Below are positions 18,138 through 27,047 of a stretch of DNA of 64,000 nucleotides, one piece after another. Positions within the stretch are counted from its first letter, which is position 1. Every line of letters begins with the position of its first letter. Location: the NCBI RefSeq assembly GCF_003149375.1, contig NZ_QFWH01000008.1, forward strand, positions 111,987 through 175,986. The letters are read 5' to 3'. The position numbers and the translations under genes were made by a program. This DNA comes from Vampirovibrio chlorellavorus. Its GTDB lineage: Bacteria; Cyanobacteriota; Vampirovibrionia; Vampirovibrionales; Vampirovibrionaceae. Below the pieces are notes generated by a model, which was given only the letters and a program-made list of their open reading frames with translations, searched no databases and was not told the origin of the DNA.

Positions 18138-19472
18138 TTACACCTGTACGCTGGGCTTTTGCCAAACGTCGCCCACCAGCACTTCTTCAATCAACGGTGG
18201 AAGGGTGACGGGTTGGGGGGAGAAGTGGAAGGCTTTTTTCAGTACTTCAAGGGCCTCCCAATGATCTTTATCCCCGGCGTGCAGCTCCACCAGTGTTTCA
18301 CCTTCCTTCACGGCATCGCCCACCTTTTTACGCAACACCACGCCGACCCCCAGGTTGATGGGGCAATCCTTGGTCAGGCGACCGGCGCCCACCAGCTTGG
18401 CGGATTTGGCCACTTCCAGGGCATCAATCTCGGCAATGTATCCCGATTGTGGCGAAGGTACCATGAGTACCCGATCTGGCTGCGGTAACAGGCTGAAGTC
18501 ATCCAGAATGCCTACATCCCCCCGCTGAGCCTGAATGAGGGCCTTGAATTTGGCCAAGGCGGTTCCATCGTGCAGTTCAGCCCGCAGGGTGCTTTCGGCT
18601 TCTTCCAGACTGTCAAATCGCCCGGCGCCAATCAGGGCCACCCCGCCCAGCCGCACGCACAGATCCTCTAAATCCTGCGGGCCTTGCCCTTTCAGCAGGT
18701 TGACGATCTCGATGACTTCCAGACTATGCCCGATGGCATAGCCCAAAGGCTGGTTCATGGCGGAAATGACCGTGGAAATACTTTTACCCAGTCGCTTGCC
18801 CACTTCCCGGCAGGTGAAGGCCAGGTCCTTGGCATCTTCCAGGGTGCCCATAAAGGCCCCGGAGCCATATTTAATGTCCAGCACAATCACGTCAGCCCCG
18901 GCGGCAATTTTTTTGGAGATGACCGAGGCCGCAATCAGGGGAATACTGGCCACTGTGGCGGTCACATCCCGCAAGGCGTACATTTTGCCATCGGCAGGGG
19001 CCAAATCGGCGGTTTGGGAGGAAATGGCCATGCCCAGTTTCTGGATTTGCTCCACGAATTCAATGCCGCTGAGGGAGGTTTTAAATCCCGGAATGGCCTC
19101 CAGCTTGTCGATAGTGCCGCCGGTAAAACCCAGCCCCCGCCCGGAGAGCTTGGCCACCTTGACACCGGCGCTGGCCAGCATGGGGATCAGCGCCAGGGTA
19201 GTTTTATCGCCCACCCCGCCGGTGCTGTGTTTATCGACCACCACACCGCCAGCCTCGGACAGGTCGATTTTCTTCCCGGAGTCCACAAAGGCCTGGGTCA
19301 GCCAAGTGGTCTCGTCCATATTGAGGCCCTGAATGCACACGGCCATCAACCAGGCCGAAATCTGGTAGTCGTGGGCTTTTCCCGACTCCATCATGCCTAC
19401 CAAAGTGGCAATCTCTTCGTGGGAATGGGTTAACCCCCGGCGTTTTTTATCTATAATCTCAATAATGTTCAT
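18138..19472 (-). CDS. deoA: Thymidine / pyrimidine-nucleoside phosphorylase
   Basis: 444 residues from the ATG at 19472, which gives MNIIEIIDKKRRGLTHSHEE, the normal start of this family; the ORF extends 27 residues further without support. The family signature SGRGLGFTGGTIDKLEAIPG is present, with VVDKHSTGGVGDKTTL as the phosphate/glycine loop. It phosphorolyses (deoxy)uridine and thymidine to base plus (deoxy)ribose-1-phosphate. Length fits both DeoA and Pdp; specificity cannot be settled by eye. Divergently arranged with the purine enzyme punA, forming a nucleoside-salvage locus. Confidence 0.92.
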   Translation of the reverse strand: MNIIEIIDKKRRGLTHSHEEIATLVGMMESGKAHDYQISAWLMAVCIQGLNMDETTWLTQAFVDSGKKIDLSEAGGVVVDKHSTGGVGDKTTLALIPMLASAGVKVAKLSGRGLGFTGGTIDKLEAIPGFKTSLSGIEFVEQIQKLGMAISSQTADLAPADGKMYALRDVTATVASIPLIAASVISKKIAAGADVIVLDIKYGSGAFMGTLEDAKDLAFTCREVGKRLGKSISTVISAMNQPLGYAIGHSLEVIEIVNLLKGQGPQDLEDLCVRLGGVALIGAGRFDSLEEAESTLRAELHDGTALAKFKALIQAQRGDVGILDDFSLLPQPDRVLMVPSPQSGYIAEIDALEVAKSAKLVGAGRLTKDCPINLGVGVVLRKKVGDAVKEGETLVELHAGDKDHWEALEVLKKAFHFSPQPVTLPPLIEEVLVGDVWQKPSVQV

Positions 19473-19561
19473 GGACAGTGCCTGCCTAGATTGACTGAAT
19501 ATGGTCGACTGAATGTAAATGGCTGGATATGGACAACAAAACTTTGAAAGCACAGATTTAA

Positions 19562-19592
19562 GGGAAGGCGGCGTTTACAAGCGCCTTTCCCC
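19562..19592. promoter_or_regulatory. Hairpin in the deoA-punA divergent intergenic region
   Basis: GGGAAGGCG (19562-19570) can pair with CGCCTTTCCC (19582-19591, one bulged base) across a ~11-base loop. It lies between the two divergent nucleoside phosphorylase genes, about 40 bases before the punA start. It could be a regulator site or an mRNA 5' structure; no known motif is recognised. Confidence 0.35.
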
Positions 19593-19628
19593 AAATTATA
19601 GCCCAAAAGCCAAACAGGATTTTTTACC

Positions 19629-20492
19629 ATGTCTTTTCAGGAACAATTGGCCGAAGCCGTCGCCTATATCCAGAATCACCTGTCCGGTCAGTCTCTAAAG
19701 GGGCTGGTCATCTTGGGATCTGGGCTGGGGGCCTTTGCGGATACCTTGCAATATTCGGTTGCCATCGATTACAAAAATATTCCCCATTTCCAAAAGTCCT
19801 GGGTGCAGGGACACGCGGGCCGTCTGGTGATTGGGGATGTGGCGCCCGGCTTTACCATCGCCTGCATGCAGGGGCGTTTTCACTACTATGAAGGGCACTC
19901 CATGGAGACGGTGGTTTTTCCAGTGCGAGTTTTGAAGCAACTGGGCATTGAGTTTTTGATTGTGACCAACGCCGCGGGCGGCATTAATCCCGCATTCCAG
20001 CCGGGGACGCTGATGCTGATTGAGGATCATTTGAACTTGATGGGCGATAATCCGCTGCGGGGAGAGAACCATGACAGTCTGGGGCCTCGTTTCCCGGATA
20101 TGAGTGAAGCCTACAGCAAGCCACTCCGCGTCCTGGCCCAGCAAGTGGCTCAGGATAACAGTGTTGAGCTGGCGTCCGGGGTTTACGCCGGACTCAGTGG
20201 ACCCACCTACGAAACACCCGCCGAGGTGCGCATGCTACGTGCGTTGGGTGCGGATGCCGTGGGTATGTCCACCGTGCCAGAGGTGATTGCGGCCAATCAC
20301 ATGGGGCTTTCCGTGCTGGGGATTTCCTGTATTACCAACGCCGCTTGTGGCCTGTCGGATCAGAAATTGAGCCATCAGGAAGTGATGGAAACAGCCGAGC
20401 AAGCCCGTCAGCGCTTTACCACCTTGCTCAGTGGGGTCTTGATCCAGTTGGCCAGTCAGGCTGCGGGCGCTTTGTCGCAGGTGGGCCGGTGA
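19629..20492 (+). CDS. punA: Purine-nucleoside phosphorylase, trimeric type
   Basis: 287 residues. The trimeric PNP family motifs are in order: VILGSGLGAFAD (phosphate loop), MQGRFHYYEGHSMETVVFPV, VTNAAGGINPAFQPG, and MSTVPEVIAANHMG with the purine-site loop. Cleaves inosine and guanosine with phosphate to base and ribose-1-phosphate. AGGA lies 8 bases upstream. Its TGA overlaps the next gene's ATG (TGATG), coupling it to the helicase. Confidence 0.93.
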   Translation: MSFQEQLAEAVAYIQNHLSGQSLKGLVILGSGLGAFADTLQYSVAIDYKNIPHFQKSWVQGHAGRLVIGDVAPGFTIACMQGRFHYYEGHSMETVVFPVRVLKQLGIEFLIVTNAAGGINPAFQPGTLMLIEDHLNLMGDNPLRGENHDSLGPRFPDMSEAYSKPLRVLAQQVAQDNSVELASGVYAGLSGPTYETPAEVRMLRALGADAVGMSTVPEVIAANHMGLSVLGISCITNAACGLSDQKLSHQEVMETAEQARQRFTTLLSGVLIQLASQAAGALSQVGR

Positions 20493-23056
20493 TGAGCGGA
20501 TTTCAACTGGAAGATTTTCAGGCCCAGCTCGATTTTCCGCTGGATGATTTCCAGCAGGAGGCCATTCGCAATATTTCCGAGGGGCACAGTGTGGTGGTGT
20601 GCGCCCCCACCGGTAGCGGGAAAACCATCATCGCTGAATACGCCGCCATGCGGGCCCTGGCCGAAGGGAAAAAAATCTTTTACACCACGCCGCTCAAGGC
20701 TTTGAGCAACCAGAAGTATTTTGATTTGAAAAAGCAGTACGGCGAGGCCAACGTGGGCTTGCTGACCGGGGATTCCTCCTTTAACCGGGATGCCCGTATT
20801 ATTGTGATGACCACTGAAATCTTCCGCAACATGTTGTACGGCATTGAGGGCGATAGCAGTGTCCTCAGCTATCTGGGCTATGTGGTGCTGGATGAGTGCC
20901 ACTACATGAACGACTCCGAGCGGGGCACGGTGTGGGAAGAGTGCATTATTTACTGTCCGGACAACATTCAGCTCATCGCCTTGTCTGCCACGGTGGCCAA
21001 TGCCGCGGAGCTGACCGACTGGATCAATGAGGTACACCACGATACCCGGCTGATCTGGAGCGATTTTCGTCCGGTGCCGCTGCGCTTTTCCTTCTACGAT
21101 CGGGATCGCCTGCTGCCCCTGTTTGAACCCATTGGCGCTGACGGGCAGAAAAAGCTCAATCGCAAGCTGAAACTGGACCTGAAGGGCCAGCGCTTCGCCA
21201 AGGGCAGTCGCTTTTTCCGGCCCAACGAGCTGATTTCGGCCATGGCGGAGAAGGACATGCTGCCCGCCATCTTCTTTACCTTCAGCCGCAAGGATTGCGA
21301 TAAGCATTTGGAGTACACCTTCCCCCTCAAGCTGTTGTCTCCCGCCGAGCGCAAACAGTTAGAGCGTAAGGTGGATGAGTTCGTGGCCCAGAATCCCTTT
21401 CTGGAGAGCAGCCCCCAGATCAAGTTCATTCGTAATGGCTTTGCTAGTCACCATGCCGGGTTACTGCCGGCCATGAAGCATCTGGTGGAGACTTTGTTTC
21501 AGCAGGGCCTGATTAAAGTGGTCTTTGCCACGGAGACCTTGGCCGCGGGCATCAACATGCCGGCCCGCTCTACGGTCATTACCAAGATTTCCAAGCGCAC
21601 CAACGACGGGCACCGTATCCTGACGGCCAGCGAGTTCCTGCAAATGTCCGGACGGGCCGGGCGGCGGGGCATGGATGACGTGGGCTACGTGATCATCGTC
21701 AGTTCCCAGTACGAAGGGGCCCAAGAGGCGGCCACTCTGGCCAGCAGCCCGCCGGAGCCCCTGAACAGCCAGTTCACGCCCACCTATGGCATGGTTTTGA
21801 ACCTGTTGCAGAAGCACAGTTTGGAGCAAGCGGAATTCCTGATTCGGCAGAGTTTCGGCCAATTTACCGCCGCTCGGCGCTTGCGCCCCCTGGAGGAGTC
21901 TAAAGCCCATCACGAGGCCGAATTACAGCAGTTGTTAGGCTTCAAATGCCCGGTAGGGGTCACGGACAAGGATTTTCACGGCTACTTGCGGGCCAAGGAA
22001 CTGGTGCATGAAACCGCCCGCTTTGTGCGCATTTTGCAGAAGCAGCTCAAACAGCATGGCAATTCCCCGGAAGTGCATAAGCAGCTGAATCACGAGCAGG
22101 GCAAGCTGAATAACCTTCGGGCCACCATAAACAGCAGTCCTTGTAACCGCTGCGATGTGCTACGCAAGCACGAGCGGGTGGAGGAGCGCATTCAGCGGGA
22201 GCAGCGCAAGCTGAAGACGGTGAATCGCTTGCTGGAGGAAGAGAATAATACCCATTGGCGGCGCTTTATGAACATTTACGCCTTGCTGCGAGAGACCGAA
22301 TACCTGAACGAGCAGGACAAACCCACTCGTCGTGGGGAGCTGACCGCCCAGATTCGCTCGGAGAACGAGTATGCCATGGCTGAAATTCTGCTGGCCGTTG
22401 GGGTGATTGATGATCTGACGGCCCCGCAGTTGGCCGCTTTGGTATCCGCCTTGCTGAACGACAGCAACCGGGAGAATTTATACGTCAAATTCCACTTGTC
22501 CAATGCGGTGGGAGAGGCCTTAAACAAGGTGGATCTGCTCTTGCAGCGGGTGGATCGTCTGCAACGCAAGCACAAGGTGGCCGTGGGCCTGATTCTGAAC
22601 CCGGTGGCCAGCGGGCTGGTGGAAGCCTGGGCCATGGGCTGGGCCTGGGAACGCCTGACGGGTATTACCAATATCGGGGAAGGCGATATTGTGCGCTTAC
22701 TGCGGCGTACCGCCGATATCCTGCGGCAAATCAGCCGCATTGATACCTTGCCCCTGAACATTCGCCTGACCGCCAAAGAGGCCCTGAAGCTGATTGATCG
22801 GGAACCCATCAAGGAAATCGAGCTGATTGAAGAGCCGGTGAGCGTGGCGGTGGCAGCCACATCGCCGGTGGAGCCTGCCACCGAGGCGGGGCAATTATTG
22901 CCGTTTCCCAGTGTTGATTCACTTAATGGCGCCTCTGAAAACCTGGCCGTAAATGCTGATGCCGCTGAGGAATCAGAATCGGAACCAGAAGCCACGCTTG
23001 GCGTCGACAGTTTCCAAGAGGCTTTGCCCCAGACCCCGGAGTTACCCCAGTCATGA
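20492..23056 (+). CDS. Ski2/Mtr4-like DExH RNA helicase with DSHCT-type C-terminus
   Basis: 854 residues from the ATG at 20492, which overlaps the punA stop by one base. RecA domain 1 has APTGSGKT (38-45), the PLKALSNQ motif and VVLDECHYMND (a DECH box). RecA domain 2 has FATETLAAGINMPAR and QMSGRAGRRGMD. A long helical region follows, including SSPCNRCDVLRKHERVEERI and a coiled-coil-like basic stretch. The C-terminal part matches DSHCT-type domains of Ski2/Mtr4 helicases, and the last ~70 residues are acidic and disordered. Homologues are typical of cyanobacteria and plastids and are thought to act in RNA turnover or maturation. Coupling to punA suggests linked RNA-nucleoside recycling (inference). 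Confidence 0.88.
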   Translation: MSGFQLEDFQAQLDFPLDDFQQEAIRNISEGHSVVVCAPTGSGKTIIAEYAAMRALAEGKKIFYTTPLKALSNQKYFDLKKQYGEANVGLLTGDSSFNRDARIIVMTTEIFRNMLYGIEGDSSVLSYLGYVVLDECHYMNDSERGTVWEECIIYCPDNIQLIALSATVANAAELTDWINEVHHDTRLIWSDFRPVPLRFSFYDRDRLLPLFEPIGADGQKKLNRKLKLDLKGQRFAKGSRFFRPNELISAMAEKDMLPAIFFTFSRKDCDKHLEYTFPLKLLSPAERKQLERKVDEFVAQNPFLESSPQIKFIRNGFASHHAGLLPAMKHLVETLFQQGLIKVVFATETLAAGINMPARSTVITKISKRTNDGHRILTASEFLQMSGRAGRRGMDDVGYVIIVSSQYEGAQEAATLASSPPEPLNSQFTPTYGMVLNLLQKHSLEQAEFLIRQSFGQFTAARRLRPLEESKAHHEAELQQLLGFKCPVGVTDKDFHGYLRAKELVHETARFVRILQKQLKQHGNSPEVHKQLNHEQGKLNNLRATINSSPCNRCDVLRKHERVEERIQREQRKLKTVNRLLEEENNTHWRRFMNIYALLRETEYLNEQDKPTRRGELTAQIRSENEYAMAEILLAVGVIDDLTAPQLAALVSALLNDSNRENLYVKFHLSNAVGEALNKVDLLLQRVDRLQRKHKVAVGLILNPVASGLVEAWAMGWAWERLTGITNIGEGDIVRLLRRTADILRQISRIDTLPLNIRLTAKEALKLIDREPIKEIELIEEPVSVAVAATSPVEPATEAGQLLPFPSVDSLNGASENLAVNADAAEESESEPEATLGVDSFQEALPQTPELPQS

Positions 23057-23217
23057 ATGATCCCAAAAACTTGGAGCCCAAAGCCAATGAGACTTCGGCG
23101 AGCGCGGAAGGGACGGAGTCCGATGGGGTTGTTCGGTCCAAATTGCCGGATTTTCGTCCGTTGGGAACCGTGCGAGATTATTTTACAGAACTGATGCGGC
23201 AGGATAGTATTCGTTAA
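23053..23217 (+). CDS. 54-residue conserved-looking small protein coupled to the helicase
   Basis: A short ORF starting MNDPKNLEPKANETSASAEG and ending VRDYFTELMRQDSIR. Its ATG overlaps the helicase TGA in the ATGA arrangement typical of translational coupling, which is the main support. The N-terminal half is polar and probably disordered; the C-terminal ~20 residues (FRPLGTVRDYFTELMRQDS) look like an amphipathic helix. No family is recognised. It could be a helicase-associated peptide. Confidence 0.55.
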   Translation: MNDPKNLEPKANETSASAEGTESDGVVRSKLPDFRPLGTVRDYFTELMRQDSIR

Positions 23218-23264
23218 GGACTTCCCCCTGCTCAATCCAAACCAACAGGTGTACAATTAACTTT

Positions 23265-24584
23265 ATGACTCAATTTCAAACCCTCCCCCTTGATGCTGCT
23301 GTTTTAAAATCCCTGGATCAGATGGGTTATCAGGAGATGACCCCCATTCAGGAAATGGCTATTCCCAAACTATTGACCGGACAGGATTTTTTAGGCCAGG
23401 CGCCTACCGGAACCGGTAAAACCGCCGCTTTCGGCATTCCGCTGATTAGCCGCTTGCAAGCGGGCAGTGGCAACATTGATGCCCTGATTCTGGGGCCCAC
23501 CCGTGAATTGGTGCAGCAAATCGCCGAAGAGCTGAACCGCATTGGCGCTGAAAAGGGCATTCAGGCCCTGCCCATTTTTGGCGGGGAAAACGTATTTGTG
23601 CAAAAAGAAGCCCTGCGGGAGCGCAAGGCCCAGATTATCGTGGGAACGCCCGGCCGGGTGCTGGATCACATCGGGCAGGTCACCATGGATTTGTCTCAAA
23701 CCCGCATGGTCATTCTGGATGAAGCTGATGAGATGCTGGATATGGGGTTCCGACCCGATATCGAATCCATCTTCAAGCATTTGCCCGGCGGTCGGGAAAC
23801 CTGGCTGTTTTCGGCCACCGTGTCTCCAGAGATTCGCAAAATCGCCGATCAGTACATGTACCACCCGGAAGAAGTGCGGATTCAGCCGCAAACCAAAACG
23901 GCGGAAAATATCCAGCAGCTTTACTACATCGTGAAAGACGAGGAAAAGCATCGCCTGCTGCGCCGGATTGTGAAAGATCACCCGGATATGTACGGCATTG
24001 TGTTCTGCCAGACCAAGCGGGATGTGGTGCTGTTGACCCGTAAAATGCGGGATTACTACCCCATCGATTGCTTGCACGGGGCCATGGCTCAGGGCGATCG
24101 GGATCAGGTGATGGATGCTTTCCGTTCTGGCAAGCTCAAGTTGCTGGTTTCTACCGATATTATGGCCCGGGGCATTGATGTGGATAATCTGACCCATGTC
24201 ATTAACTTCTCCCCCCCGCATGACCCGGAATCCTATATCCACCGCATCGGACGGACGGCCCGTAAAGGCGAGACCGGTGTGGCCATGACCTTTTTTAATC
24301 CCTTTGAAAAACGGGCTCTGGAGCAATTGGAACGTCGGGTGAAGATGGGCTTGCAAAAGCACCCCAGTTGCGAACTGGAGTTTGAGGACGCCCCTCCCAA
24401 AGGGTATGGACGTTATCAAGGGGCGGGAAATGCCGGTTATTCTCACGGTCGTGGCGGACAAAAGCCCAACGGGCAGCATCCCAATGGACAAAAACGCCGT
24501 CCCCGTCGATCCGGTTCCGGTAAGCCGAACCCGGTTGCGGGCCCAGCCGGGGCTGCTGCCGCACCCACCACGGCGGAAAGTTAA
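23265..24584 (+). CDS. DEAD-box RNA helicase (CshA/DeaD/RhlE group)
   Basis: 439 residues. The Q-motif region is MGYQEMTPIQEMAI. Motif I is APTGTGKTAAFGIP, motif II is VILDEADEMLDMGF, motif III is SATVSPEI, and motif VI is HRIGRTARKGETG. The C-terminal ~75 residues are basic and rich in Gly, Pro, Asn and Gln, ending in an Ala-rich stretch, as in RNA-binding tails of cold-shock DEAD helicases. No good Shine-Dalgarno precedes the ATG; a TACAAT hexamer ends 7 bases before it, so the mRNA might be leaderless (weak inference). It is the second RNA helicase in a row, which suggests an RNA-processing neighbourhood. Confidence 0.92.
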   Translation: MTQFQTLPLDAAVLKSLDQMGYQEMTPIQEMAIPKLLTGQDFLGQAPTGTGKTAAFGIPLISRLQAGSGNIDALILGPTRELVQQIAEELNRIGAEKGIQALPIFGGENVFVQKEALRERKAQIIVGTPGRVLDHIGQVTMDLSQTRMVILDEADEMLDMGFRPDIESIFKHLPGGRETWLFSATVSPEIRKIADQYMYHPEEVRIQPQTKTAENIQQLYYIVKDEEKHRLLRRIVKDHPDMYGIVFCQTKRDVVLLTRKMRDYYPIDCLHGAMAQGDRDQVMDAFRSGKLKLLVSTDIMARGIDVDNLTHVINFSPPHDPESYIHRIGRTARKGETGVAMTFFNPFEKRALEQLERRVKMGLQKHPSCELEFEDAPPKGYGRYQGAGNAGYSHGRGGQKPNGQHPNGQKRRPRRSGSGKPNPVAGPAGAAAAPTTAES

Positions 24585-24712
24585 ACTCCCCGAGCCTGCC
24601 CCCCCGGACCCGATCTATCGGTTCAAAGCCATCGCCAGAAACACGGGCGTTGGGAACAGACTCGTGCCGGATATCGTCTTTAGGGTTTGTGGCGTGGCGC
24701 AAGGATAACGGA

Positions 24713-25486
24713 ATGCTGATGGACGGTGCGAAAAAAGGGGTCCTGCTGATTCATGGGTTGACCGGTTCTCCGCTAGAGATGCAGCCGATTGAGTCCTGTC
24801 TTCGGCAGGGAGGCTATTACACCCGGCTGATTACCTTGCCCGGACACGGGGAGCGGCCTGAGAAGCGCTTTTTTGAAACCTCCGCCCTGGAGATTCTGGA
24901 TCACTGCGCCGCCGAGTATGAGCGCTTTGCCAGTCTGGTGGATGAGGTTTACATTGTGGGGCACTCGCTGGGCGGCATTTGCACCCTGTTGACGGCGGCA
25001 GTGCGCCCCCCGAAGTTGGGCGGCATTGTGGTTTTTTCCGCCCCGTACGAGCATGCCTACTTTTATAATCACCTGCGGGGACTGACTCAAATGTCTTTCC
25101 CGCAGCTGGTGCGCAGTATTTATTTGGCTCCGCGAGACAGGATTGTCTTCAACCGACCGGATGTGACACTGTGGAATGTGCCCAAGCTGCTGCAACAAAC
25201 CCAGATTATGTTTTCGCTGATGAAGGAGCAGGTGGGGCATATTCAGGTGCCGGTCAGTCTGGCCCATTCCATTTATGATCTCACCATCCCCTACCGGGAA
25301 ATGGAAAAACTGGCCGAGGTCATCGGACGCTCGGCCCCGGTCAAGACCACGGTGCTGGAACGTTCCGGGCACCGTATTTTTCCGGTCAGTCAGGATATGG
25401 ACACCGCAATACAGGTTATTCACGATTTTCTGGAAGCGGATTGTCAAGCCATGCGGGACTGCTGGCCCATTCGATATTCCGGTTAG
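24713..25486 (+). CDS. Alpha/beta-hydrolase, carboxylesterase Est30-like
   Basis: 257 residues from the ATG at 24713 (AAGGA 7 bases upstream), which gives MLMDGAKKGVLLIHGLTGSP, the usual start for this group; the upstream in-frame extension lacks support. Oxyanion-hole region LLIHGLTGSPLEM, nucleophile elbow VGHSLGG, and the downstream acid and His in AHSIYDLTIP and RSGHRIFPVSQD complete a Ser-Asp-His triad. The family are monoacylglycerol lipases and carboxylesterases; the natural substrate is unknown. A GC-rich hairpin without a T-run (25486-25508) follows the stop. Confidence 0.83.
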   Translation: MLMDGAKKGVLLIHGLTGSPLEMQPIESCLRQGGYYTRLITLPGHGERPEKRFFETSALEILDHCAAEYERFASLVDEVYIVGHSLGGICTLLTAAVRPPKLGGIVVFSAPYEHAYFYNHLRGLTQMSFPQLVRSIYLAPRDRIVFNRPDVTLWNVPKLLQQTQIMFSLMKEQVGHIQVPVSLAHSIYDLTIPYREMEKLAEVIGRSAPVKTTVLERSGHRIFPVSQDMDTAIQVIHDFLEADCQAMRDCWPIRYSG

Positions 25487-25531
25487 CCCCGGCCGGTTAG
25501 CCCGGGGCGATTACGGGGGAATGGCTGGGGG

Positions 25532-26677
25532 TTACTGGAAGTTGTTCAGGATTTTTTGATCCGCTTCCAGCCCGCAGGGGGTGGCCCGGTAAACAATGAC
25601 CGGCTGTAAGGGGTTTTCCCGATACTGGCGCACCACGATTTCATAGACGCCATCCTTGTCCAGATCTTCCACAACCCGGTTGGGAATGGTGTTGGCCCGG
25701 AAGTTGGCCAAAGGCTGGCCAGTGTTGCTGGTGACCCGAACGTGATACTGCTTTTCCACCGAGGTTGGGAAAAACTGGATCAGCGCCGGATTCCCATTCA
25801 GGTTGGCCGCTTGCTGGGCGACCATGGCCCCAGCCTCTCCCGCGGCGTTCAAGTCAAGCGGACCGGGCTCCGGGCTGCACACGCTGCCAAATGAGGCGCT
25901 GGTCAGTGCCCCTTCTGGGTTATTGGTGGTCAGGGCCTGACTGCTGGACTGAATGCCGGGCAAGGGCACCACGGCATTGCCATAAGGAACGTAAACCAGA
26001 CTGAAGTCCCGACTGCTGAAACTTTTGTAGGCGGGCATCTCTTTCATTTTTTCGATGACCTGAATGTAACTGGGCCAAAAGCCGGGCTGATGATTCTTGG
26101 CATCTCGCTGAACGGCGTCGGCCAGCTTGAACATGGCATCCAGCTTGCGGGTGGTGGTGACTTCCGGGGTGGACTCCTCCAGATTCAGATCCGCCTCCAC
26201 TTCGGCCATGCCATAGGCCAAAGCCGAGAACTGATCCTGAAAATAGTCGTTGGCCTTGCGCAAAAAGAACAATCCGGTTTTGTTTTGCCTGAAAACCAAT
26301 TGGGCATAGCCATGATCAAAGCCCAGCATCAAATCTTTTTCGTTGGTCATGCGGCGTTTGTGGATGGCTTCCAGCAACTTCTCATGGCTGCCAATGTCCA
26401 AATCGTGATAGGCCCGACGAAGGGCTTCCATATGCACCAGCAGCACCGGCGTGCTGTTCAGGGCCTGAATCACTTGATCGGGGGTGGTGAATTTTTCCGG
26501 GAAGGTTTTGGCTGAGGCGTACCCTGTCACATTCAGGGGAATGGTTCTCAGAAAATCCACGGTCTCAGCCTGAGCGGGGATGCTACAACTCCACAAAAGA
26601 CCCAGGCAACTGACCCACAGCCCGATTATTTTGAGGCTGGCTTTTGGGGGAAATCCGTTAATCACGCTCAGGTTCAT
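25532..26677 (-). CDS. Secreted protein of unknown function
   Basis: 381 residues with a clear Sec signal peptide (LKIIGLWVSCLGLLWSCSIP then AQA, cleavage likely after AQA near residue 37). An alternative lipobox reading, LWSC, is a poor match. The body is helical in the first half (HMEALRRAYHDLDIGSHEKL) and ends with a beta-rich section containing EDLDKDGVYEIVVRQY, similar in feel to FG-GAP/VCBS-type repeats, though only one such segment is seen. Two late Cys (VCSPEP and TPCGLE) could form a disulfide. No family recognised. Probably periplasmic. Confidence 0.65.
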   Translation of the reverse strand: MNLSVINGFPPKASLKIIGLWVSCLGLLWSCSIPAQAETVDFLRTIPLNVTGYASAKTFPEKFTTPDQVIQALNSTPVLLVHMEALRRAYHDLDIGSHEKLLEAIHKRRMTNEKDLMLGFDHGYAQLVFRQNKTGLFFLRKANDYFQDQFSALAYGMAEVEADLNLEESTPEVTTTRKLDAMFKLADAVQRDAKNHQPGFWPSYIQVIEKMKEMPAYKSFSSRDFSLVYVPYGNAVVPLPGIQSSSQALTTNNPEGALTSASFGSVCSPEPGPLDLNAAGEAGAMVAQQAANLNGNPALIQFFPTSVEKQYHVRVTSNTGQPLANFRANTIPNRVVEDLDKDGVYEIVVRQYRENPLQPVIVYRATPCGLEADQKILNNFQ

Positions 26678-27047
26678 GCCTTACTCTCCCGGTTTTCTAT
26701 CTGGTACGGACGCTTGAAATAAATGGGTGCGGCCACCCGGTTGGGGTCAAATTAAAGACAACCGTTCACCCGCTAGAAAGGAAGCGGCTGGGGCTGGCTC
26801 TGTAATAACGTCTAACGCTCTCTAACGCCAGATTGCCTGACCTGATGAATCCGGCAATCGAATACACTGATTTTAGCACGCCGGTGGGCTGAGCCCAAAA
26901 AATATATTGATGGCGCTTTTTTACTTGATTCTACCGGGTTCAACCGGCACAATGAGACACAGGCGGAAGCTGCGTTTTTCTGGCTGGTTTTCTCGGCTGC
27001 CAGCCCACCCTGGCAGTCCTGCCCTCCCCCTTCTTAAAGGACACGTT
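26678..27047. other. Intergenic region between divergent genes; no gene seen
   Basis: 370 bases between the secreted-protein gene and the chosen TTG start of the glycosyltransferase. It holds a cluster of TCTAACG/ATAACG-like heptamers near 26807-26826 and a TAAAAT that could be a minus-strand -10, but no convincing promoter pair. An in-frame extension of the downstream ORF (from 26907) covers part of it but has no ribosome-binding site. Confidence 0.4.

Noticed and set aside
22276..23256. 326-residue antisense ORF over the Ski2-like helicase
   Set aside because: Serine/Arg-rich translation typical of an antisense shadow; the plus-strand helicase has clear motifs.
23391..24491. 366-residue antisense ORF over the DEAD-box helicase
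   Set aside because: His/Gln-rich shadow of the coding frame with no recognisable domain.
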